DNA of 9,410 bases from DASXTB01 sp036505615 (GTDB taxonomy: Bacteria; Acidobacteriota; UBA6911; JACQSX01): positions 1 to 9,410 of the forward strand of contig DASXTB010000118.1 of NCBI GenBank assembly GCA_036505615.1, given 5' to 3'. A model generated the notes under the pieces. That model searched no databases. It had not been told where the DNA came from and saw only the letters and a program-made list of their open reading frames with translations. This document shows positions 5,143-9,410 of the stretch, one piece after another; positions within the stretch are counted from its first letter, which is position 1, and the number at the start of each line of letters is the position of its first letter. The position numbers were made by a program, and so were the translations under genes.

Positions 5143-8118
5143 ATGATCGGCAAGACGATTTCCCATTATCGCGTGTTGGAGAGGCTGGGCGGTGGCGGAA
5201 TGGGTGTCGTGTACAAGGCCGAAGACGTCCGCCTGCACCGCCTGGTGGCGCTGAAGTTTCTGCCTGAAGAATTCGCCACAGACCGGGTAACCTTGGAGCG
5301 CTTCCAGCGTGAAGCGCGTGCCGCATCCGCACTGAATCATCCCCATATCTGCACTATCTATGACATTGACGAATACCAGGGACAGCCGTTCATTGTTATG
5401 GAGTTTCTCGAAGGCCAGACGCTTAAGCATCGCATTGCCGGGAAACCTGTGCCGGCCGATGACCTGTTGGATTTGGGAAGTCAAATTGCCGATGCGCTGG
5501 ACACAGCGCATTCGGAAGCGATCATGCATCGGGACATCAAGCCGGCCAATATCTTTATAACCCGCCGCGGTCACGCCAAGGTTTTGGATTTCGGGCTGGC
5601 AAAAGTTGTCCCGCAGCCGGCTCAACGGCCCGAAGCTTTAGGGGTTTCAGCCATGCCCACTGCCTGGACGGCAGAGGAGCATTTAACCAGCCCGGGAATC
5701 GCGCTTGGGACAGTGGCGTACATGTCGCCCGAACAGGCCAGGGGAGAAGAGCTGGACGCGCGCACCGATTTGTTCTCATTCGGAGTGGTCCTTTATGAAA
5801 TGGCTACCGGATGGCAGGCTTTTTCCGGCCACACCAGTGCATTGATATTTGATGCCATTCTGCACAAGGCGCCCACCTCGCCGGTGCGTCTCAATCCGGA
5901 AGTTTCGCCGGAGTTGGAACGAATAATCAACAAGGCGCTGGAGAAAGATCGCAAGCTCCGCTATCAGACGGCCGCCGATATACGCTCCGATTTGCAGCGC
6001 CTGAAACGCGACAGCGACTCGGGACGGTCCGCGGCGATCAGCACGGCAACGCAAGCGCACACAGAGATGCCGCGGCAGGAGCGGGAGAGTGGGAGAGCGG
6101 GGGAGTGGGAGAGGGCGGGAGCAGGGGAGCGGGAGAGTGGGAGAGCGGGGGAGTGGGAGAGTGGGAGACGAACCGTCTCTACAGCGAAAACCCCCACCAC
6201 TCTCCGCGCACCAGCAAGGTTTTGGAAATTTATTATTCCTGGCGTTGTGGTTCTGGCACTGGCGGCGGCCGCCGTGCTCCTGTATCAACGCAGGGCGCAG
6301 GCCTTGACGGATCGCGACACCATACTGCTGGCCGATTTTGTCAATACCACGGGAGATCCGGTCTTTGACGGCACGCTCAAGCAGGCGCTGGCGGTTCAAC
6401 TGGAGCAATCGCCTTTTCTGAACACCTTTCCTGCCGATCGAATACGCGAGACTTTACGCTACATGGGCCGCGCGCCCGACGAAAGGCTCAGCAGCGCCGT
6501 GTCGCGCGAGATCTGTGAGCGCGCGGGGATCAAGGCAATGCTGGCAGGTTCGATTGCGAGTCTTGGAAGCAATTACGTCATCACTCTGGAGGCCGTCAAT
6601 GCCCATACGGGCGAATCGCTGGCTCGCGAGCAAATTGAGGCCGCCAGCAAAGAACAGGTGCTGGGAGCGTTGAGTAAAGCGGCATCGAGACTGCGCGGGA
6701 AATTAGGCGAGTCGCTTAGTTCCATTGAAAAATTTGATGCTCCCGTGGAACAAGCTACCACGTCGTCGCTGGAAGCGCTGAAAGCTTACAGCCTGGGAGA
6801 AGCGCAGCGTGCCAGGGGAAACGAAGTTGAATCGGCCGCCTTTTACAAGCGGGCGATTGATTTGGATCCCAATTTCGCGATGGCCTGCGGCAGGCTTGCG
6901 ACCGTCTACGGCAACACAGGAAGGAGGGAGCTGAGCCTTGAATACTACAAAAAGGCATTTGACCTGCGCGATCGGGTCAGCGAGCGTGAGAAGCTCTATA
7001 TCACCGCTCATTACTACGAGAGTGTTGCTGGAGATGTTGAAAAGACAGCAGAGACGTACCAGTTATACAAACAAACCTATCCCCGAGACTGGTCTCCGGT
7101 AAACAACCTATCACTCCTTTACAACTCGATTGGGCAGTTTGATAAAGCAATGGAAGAGGGCCGCGAAGCAGTGCGCCGTGAGTCCCATCATCCTTTGCCC
7201 TATATGAACCTGGCCCGTGCGTACTTTGGGCTGAACCGATTTGACGAAGCGAAAGCGATCATACAGAAGGCTCTGGATCAGAGGATGGAATATTTTAACC
7301 ATCATGTACTGCTCTATCAGATTGGATTTATTCAGGGTGACCCTGCCGAAATGCAGCGCCAAGTGGACTGGGCCAGAGGCCGACCGCAGGAACACATAAT
7401 GTTGGGCTTACAGGCCCAAACAGCACTGGCTTCCGGCAAGTTGCGGGAAGCGAGACAACTTTCCCGCCGCGCGGCAGAGCTGGCCGACCGGCGAAATTTC
7501 AAGGAAGTGGCTGCCGGCCTCACGGCGGGTGAAGCGCTGGCGGAAGCGAACTTCGGCAATTTTCGGCAGGCGCGTGAAGACGCTACTGCGGCGCTTGCAA
7601 TTGCCGGCAGCCCACAAGCGCATTTTGCCGCTGGCAATGCCCTGGTACTCGCCGGTGCCATCGATCAAGCTCAGCTGCTTGTGGACGAATCCAGCAAGCG
7701 TTTTCCCACCGGTACATTGTTCAATGCCGTATTCCTGCCCACATTCCGGGCCAATCTCGACGTGAGCCGCGGCAGCCCGGAAAGAGCGATCCAAGCGCTG
7801 CAGAGCGCCGTGCCCTACGAAGGGGCCTATTTACTGCCCGTTTACGCGCGTGGTCGCGCCTACCTCAAGTGGGGAAAAGGGCCGGAGGCGGCCCTAGAGT
7901 TTCAGAAAATCCTGGATCACCCGGGCGCGATCGGACCATTTGCGCCGGCCTACTTGTATCCACTGGCTCAACTCGGATTGGCGCGCGCCTGGGCTCTGGC
8001 GGGTGACGTGCCTAAAAGTCGGAAAGCCTACCAGGATTTTCTAGCACGGTGGAAAGATGCCGATCCCGACATCCCGATTCTTCAGGAAGCAAAGCAGGAG
8101 TATGCGAAGCTGAAGTGA
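5143..8118 (+). CDS. Membrane-anchored Ser/Thr protein kinase with TPR-rich C-terminal region
   Basis: A 991-residue PknB/Hanks-type kinase. Residues 9-285 are the kinase domain: glycine loop LGGGGMGVVYKA (15-26), ATP lysine Lys38, Glu57, catalytic HRDIKPAN (129-136, Asp131, Asn136), DFG at 149-151 and GTVAYMSPEQARG in the activation segment. All key residues are present, so it should be active. A low-complexity linker (290-357) contains a repeat-encoded stretch (313-343). One transmembrane helix follows (about 363-382), then a segment resembling the amino-terminal part of TolB/FlgO-like proteins (about 388-500) and TPR-like helical repeats (from about 543 towards the C-terminus). The likely topology is kinase in the cytoplasm and TPR part outside. 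ATG 5143 is chosen because MIGKTISHYRVLERLG is the typical start; the frame extends 49 codons upstream into the peptidase gene. No Shine-Dalgarno sequence is clear. This architecture is abundant in Acidobacteriota. Confidence 0.93.
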   Translation: MIGKTISHYRVLERLGGGGMGVVYKAEDVRLHRLVALKFLPEEFATDRVTLERFQREARAASALNHPHICTIYDIDEYQGQPFIVMEFLEGQTLKHRIAGKPVPADDLLDLGSQIADALDTAHSEAIMHRDIKPANIFITRRGHAKVLDFGLAKVVPQPAQRPEALGVSAMPTAWTAEEHLTSPGIALGTVAYMSPEQARGEELDARTDLFSFGVVLYEMATGWQAFSGHTSALIFDAILHKAPTSPVRLNPEVSPELERIINKALEKDRKLRYQTAADIRSDLQRLKRDSDSGRSAAISTATQAHTEMPRQERESGRAGEWERAGAGERESGRAGEWESGRRTVSTAKTPTTLRAPARFWKFIIPGVVVLALAAAAVLLYQRRAQALTDRDTILLADFVNTTGDPVFDGTLKQALAVQLEQSPFLNTFPADRIRETLRYMGRAPDERLSSAVSREICERAGIKAMLAGSIASLGSNYVITLEAVNAHTGESLAREQIEAASKEQVLGALSKAASRLRGKLGESLSSIEKFDAPVEQATTSSLEALKAYSLGEAQRARGNEVESAAFYKRAIDLDPNFAMACGRLATVYGNTGRRELSLEYYKKAFDLRDRVSEREKLYITAHYYESVAGDVEKTAETYQLYKQTYPRDWSPVNNLSLLYNSIGQFDKAMEEGREAVRRESHHPLPYMNLARAYFGLNRFDEAKAIIQKALDQRMEYFNHHVLLYQIGFIQGDPAEMQRQVDWARGRPQEHIMLGLQAQTALASGKLREARQLSRRAAELADRRNFKEVAAGLTAGEALAEANFGNFRQAREDATAALAIAGSPQAHFAAGNALVLAGAIDQAQLLVDESSKRFPTGTLFNAVFLPTFRANLDVSRGSPERAIQALQSAVPYEGAYLLPVYARGRAYLKWGKGPEAALEFQKILDHPGAIGPFAPAYLYPLAQLGLARAWALAGDVPKSRKAYQDFLARWKDADPDIPILQEAKQEYAKLK
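6079..6166 (+). repeat. In-frame octamer array inside the kinase gene (unit GAGYGGGR)
   Basis: Eleven consecutive 8-nt units. Units 1-4 (GAGCGGGA, GAGTGGGA, GAGCGGGG, GAGTGGGA) recur as units 7-10, giving a 48-nt higher-order period. This is read as a 16-residue repeat beginning ERESGRAGEW at residues 313 and 329. The same octamer forms the array pair at 9055-9274. The right edge runs into a perfect 6-bp hairpin, GAGACG-AAC-CGTCTC. Confidence 0.92.
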
Positions 8119-8220
8119 CAGGGTACGTGTCGGGTGACGGGATTCGAGTATGCTACTATCCCTGAACTACTCCTTGTTCCTTTCTCTCCGCGAGGACTCC
8201 ACGGTAAAAAGGGACTAACA

Positions 8221-8268
8221 GCCGTCCACGTTCACGGCCACGTCGACGACCACGGCCACGTCGGCGAC
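8221..8268 (+). repeat. Hexamer tandem array, left arm (unit CACGNN)
   Basis: Eight 6-nt units, such as CACGTT, CACGGC, CACGTC, GACGAC. The last two positions vary while CACG is largely kept. It is inverted relative to 8311-8352, and both lie in the gap between the convergent kinase and DedA genes. Confidence 0.85.
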
Positions 8269-8310
8269 CAAGTCTAAGAGAGATATTTGCGACTTCTTTC
8301 AACACGCCAT

Positions 8311-8352
8311 ACGTGGCCGTTGACGTGGACGTGCGCGTGATCGTGAACGTGA
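8311..8352 (-). repeat. Hexamer tandem array, right arm (inverted, unit NCGTGN)
   Basis: Seven 6-nt units, such as ACGTGG, ACGTGC, TCGTGA. The end of this arm, reverse complemented, matches the start of the left arm well (both contain CACGTTCACG). The 42-bp spacer contains a nested AAGTC/GACTT pair (8270-8274 and 8291-8295). Confidence 0.85.
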
Positions 8353-8392
8353 TCGGTCCCTCTTTTTGGTGGAGGCCACCCTGAGCCGACCA

Positions 8393-8989
8393 TTACTCCG
8401 CTGCGAAAACCTTCTTTACACCGAAGGAGAGCGCCCAAAGAACGGCAGCAATCAGTAGAATGACGCCACTCCATCCAATCGTCCTTTCAAGAAGTTCCCA
8501 GTTCTGCCCGAAGAAATAACCGAGGCACCCGATCACCAGTGACCAGATCGCGGCGCCGGCGGCGTTACAAACCAAAAAAAGTCTCCATTCCATCTCCGAG
8601 GCGCCCGCAAAAAGCGCGGTGAATACTCGCAGTCCGGTGATGAACCGTGCCACCGTCACGGTACGGGCTCCGTACTTCTTGAAGTAGCGGCGCAGGAACT
8701 CTTGACGCTTGCTGGAAAACAGAAATTTCGGGCCGTGTTTTTCGATGAATCGACGTCCCAGCGTTCTGCCGACCCAGTAGCCGCAGTTGTCTCCGATAAC
8801 GGCGCCGGCAAATGCCAGAAGCAGCACCAACCAAAACCGAAAATGTCCCGAGTGCGAGTAAACGCCGGCAGCCAGCAATACGGTTTCACCCGGGACTGGG
8901 ATTCCGGCGTTCTCCAGCATCACGCCGAAGAAGACGATCCAGTAACCGTAAAGCTGAAAGAAGTGGAGGATCTGGTCGAGAGCGTGCAT
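8393..8989 (-). CDS. DedA/VTT-family integral membrane protein
   Basis: A 198-residue hydrophobic protein. DedA signatures are visible in order: ENAGIPVPGET (26-36), GDNCGYWVGR (66-75) and the basic ARFITGLR (114-121) before a Gly/Ala-rich segment. Hydrophobic stretches near residues 16-44, 52-66, 135-161 and 172-190 fit the re-entrant and transmembrane helices of the family. DedA proteins sit in the inner membrane; members have been linked to lipid-carrier (undecaprenyl phosphate, phosphatidylethanolamine) flipping and to membrane potential or stress tolerance. Which of these applies here cannot be decided. The length is typical and ATG 8989 gives a normal N-terminus, although no strong ribosome binding site precedes it. 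It is co-directional with the TPM-domain gene upstream and convergent with the kinase. Confidence 0.9.
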   Translation of the reverse strand: MHALDQILHFFQLYGYWIVFFGVMLENAGIPVPGETVLLAAGVYSHSGHFRFWLVLLLAFAGAVIGDNCGYWVGRTLGRRFIEKHGPKFLFSSKRQEFLRRYFKKYGARTVTVARFITGLRVFTALFAGASEMEWRLFLVCNAAGAAIWSLVIGCLGYFFGQNWELLERTIGWSGVILLIAAVLWALSFGVKKVFAAE

Positions 8990-9011
8990 GAGATTAAGGG
9001 TAGCAGAAAGA

Positions 9012-9150
9012 TATGAGGGGCATGAGGGGATATGAGGGGGATATGGAGGGGTTAGAGCGGGGGAGTGGGGGAGCGGGAGAGCGGGGGAGTGGGAGTGGGG
9101 GAGTGGGAGAGTGGGAGAGCGGGGAGGAGAGAGTGAGAGGGTGGGTGACC
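9012..9150 (+). repeat. Octamer tandem array, left arm (unit GAGYGGGR), with a degenerate ATGAGGGG lead-in
   Basis: Regular units GAGCGGGG, GAGTGGGG, GAGCGGGA and relatives run from 9055 to 9124, with one 6-nt unit at 9095-9100. They are preceded from 9012 by irregular ATGAGGGG-like units and followed by degenerate GA-rich units to 9150. The open frame across the whole array pair encodes only repeat peptide and is not a gene. Confidence 0.9.
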
Positions 9151-9170
9151 GACTGGCACATGCCTTGTCG

Positions 9171-9274
9171 CCCGCTCAGCCCCTCTCCCCCTCACCCGCT
9201 CTCCCGCTCACCCGCTCTCCCACTCACCCACTCCCTCACTCACCCGCTCTCCCACTCACCCGCTCACCCACTCT
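9171..9274 (-). repeat. Octamer tandem array, right arm (inverted, unit CCCRCTCW)
   Basis: Thirteen octamers, such as CCCGCTCA, CCCGCTCT, CCCACTCA. The reverse complement is the GAGYGGGR family, so this mirrors the left arm across a spacer of about 20 bp (9151-9170). The array overlaps the end of the TPM-domain coding region and contains its stop codon. Confidence 0.92.
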
Positions 9275-9410
9275 TCGTATCCCCTTCTTCCCCCGACATT
9301 GCAATCCTGTCGCCAATCTCGTTGCGGTCTCCTTTTTCGTGTGGAAAATAGTCGGCCAGTTTTTCGCCCAATTTCCGGATCCCCAGCAGCAAGCCGTTCT
9401 TGAAATCGCC
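9264..9410 (-). CDS. TPM-domain protein, C-terminal fragment (5' part beyond the window)
   Basis: Read from the window edge on the minus strand, the frame encodes 48 residues and stops at TGA (9266-9264). It opens with GDFKNGLLLGIRKLGEKLAD, then YFPHEKGDRNEIGDRI. I recognise this as the usual end of bacterial TPM (TLP18.3/Psb32/MOLO-1) domain proteins, which carry a G(I/V)xxxGxxLAxHFP helix and a GDRNELPD tail. Family function in bacteria is poorly defined; a plant member has phosphatase activity. The last roughly dozen residues (AMSGEEGDTKSG) run past the conserved part into the octamer array, which provides the stop. It probably reads in the same direction as dedA, about 275 bp ahead of it. 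Confidence 0.65.
   Translation of the reverse strand, partial: GDFKNGLLLGIRKLGEKLADYFPHEKGDRNEIGDRIAMSGEEGDTKSG

Larger units (their letters stand above)
8119..8392. other. Convergent intergenic region between kinase and DedA genes
   Basis: Apart from the inverted hexamer arrays, no gene or clear terminator is visible. The frame across the right arm on the minus strand encodes a His/Val-rich run that is a product of the repeat. Confidence 0.6.

Noticed and set aside
5776..6408. 210-codon minus-strand ORF inside the kinase gene
   Set aside because: It is the reverse of a well-supported kinase frame and includes the octamer repeat, which lacks stops on this strand in that frame.
8361..8380. 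Terminator for the DedA gene (GGTGG/CCACC hairpin)
   Set aside because: In the direction of DedA transcription the hairpin is followed by A residues and not T residues.
9013..9351. 112-codon plus-strand ORF across the octamer arrays
   Set aside because: Its sequence is entirely repeat product, changing from Gly/Glu/Arg-rich to Pro/Ser/His-rich at the array inversion. A real C-terminal coding frame lies on the minus strand at its end.

Overview
The window looks like chromosomal DNA from a soil-type Acidobacteriota. This is inferred from the 991-residue Ser/Thr kinase with a single membrane helix and a TPR tail, the DmpA-type peptidase with a twin-arginine signal, abundant short tandem repeats and REP-like palindromes between genes, and a moderately high GC content. 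No rRNA, tRNA or CRISPR array was seen, and no recombinase or transposase gene.

Layout. Positions 1-2567 hold three co-directional genes: the 3' part of an arsenite methyltransferase (arsM), a thioredoxin-type arsenate reductase (arsC), and a metallophosphoesterase fused to a CHAD domain. ArsC and ArsM form a sensible arsenic pathway (arsenate reduced to arsenite, then methylated). The role of the fusion protein there is unknown. Positions 2547-2940 carry an inverted pair of heptamer arrays. Positions 2941-3899 hold no convincing protein gene. They contain a promoter-like sequence, a roughly 264-nt candidate structured RNA built from two diverged tandem copies of one domain, a U-tract at its end, and then a cluster of REP-like hairpins.

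Positions 3900-8118 hold a probably Tat-exported P1/S58 peptidase and the kinase. The gap to 8393 carries an inverted pair of CACGNN hexamer arrays. On the minus strand lie a DedA-family membrane protein (8393-8989) and, at the window edge, the C-terminal end of a TPM-domain protein (9264-9410), separated by an inverted pair of octamer arrays.

Two observations stand out. First, the tandem two-domain RNA locus at 3082-3379 has a promoter-like sequence, a 9-bp closing stem, a possible pseudoknot in its first half, paired GNRA-loop hairpins and a competing terminator hairpin; I cannot assign it to a known family. Second, three unrelated short-tandem-repeat classes (7-mer, 8-mer, 6-mer) share one layout: an array, a 20-74 bp spacer, then the same array inverted, located at gene 3' ends. 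The octamer class also occurs in frame inside the kinase as a 16-residue protein repeat, and it supplies the stop codon of the TPM protein.
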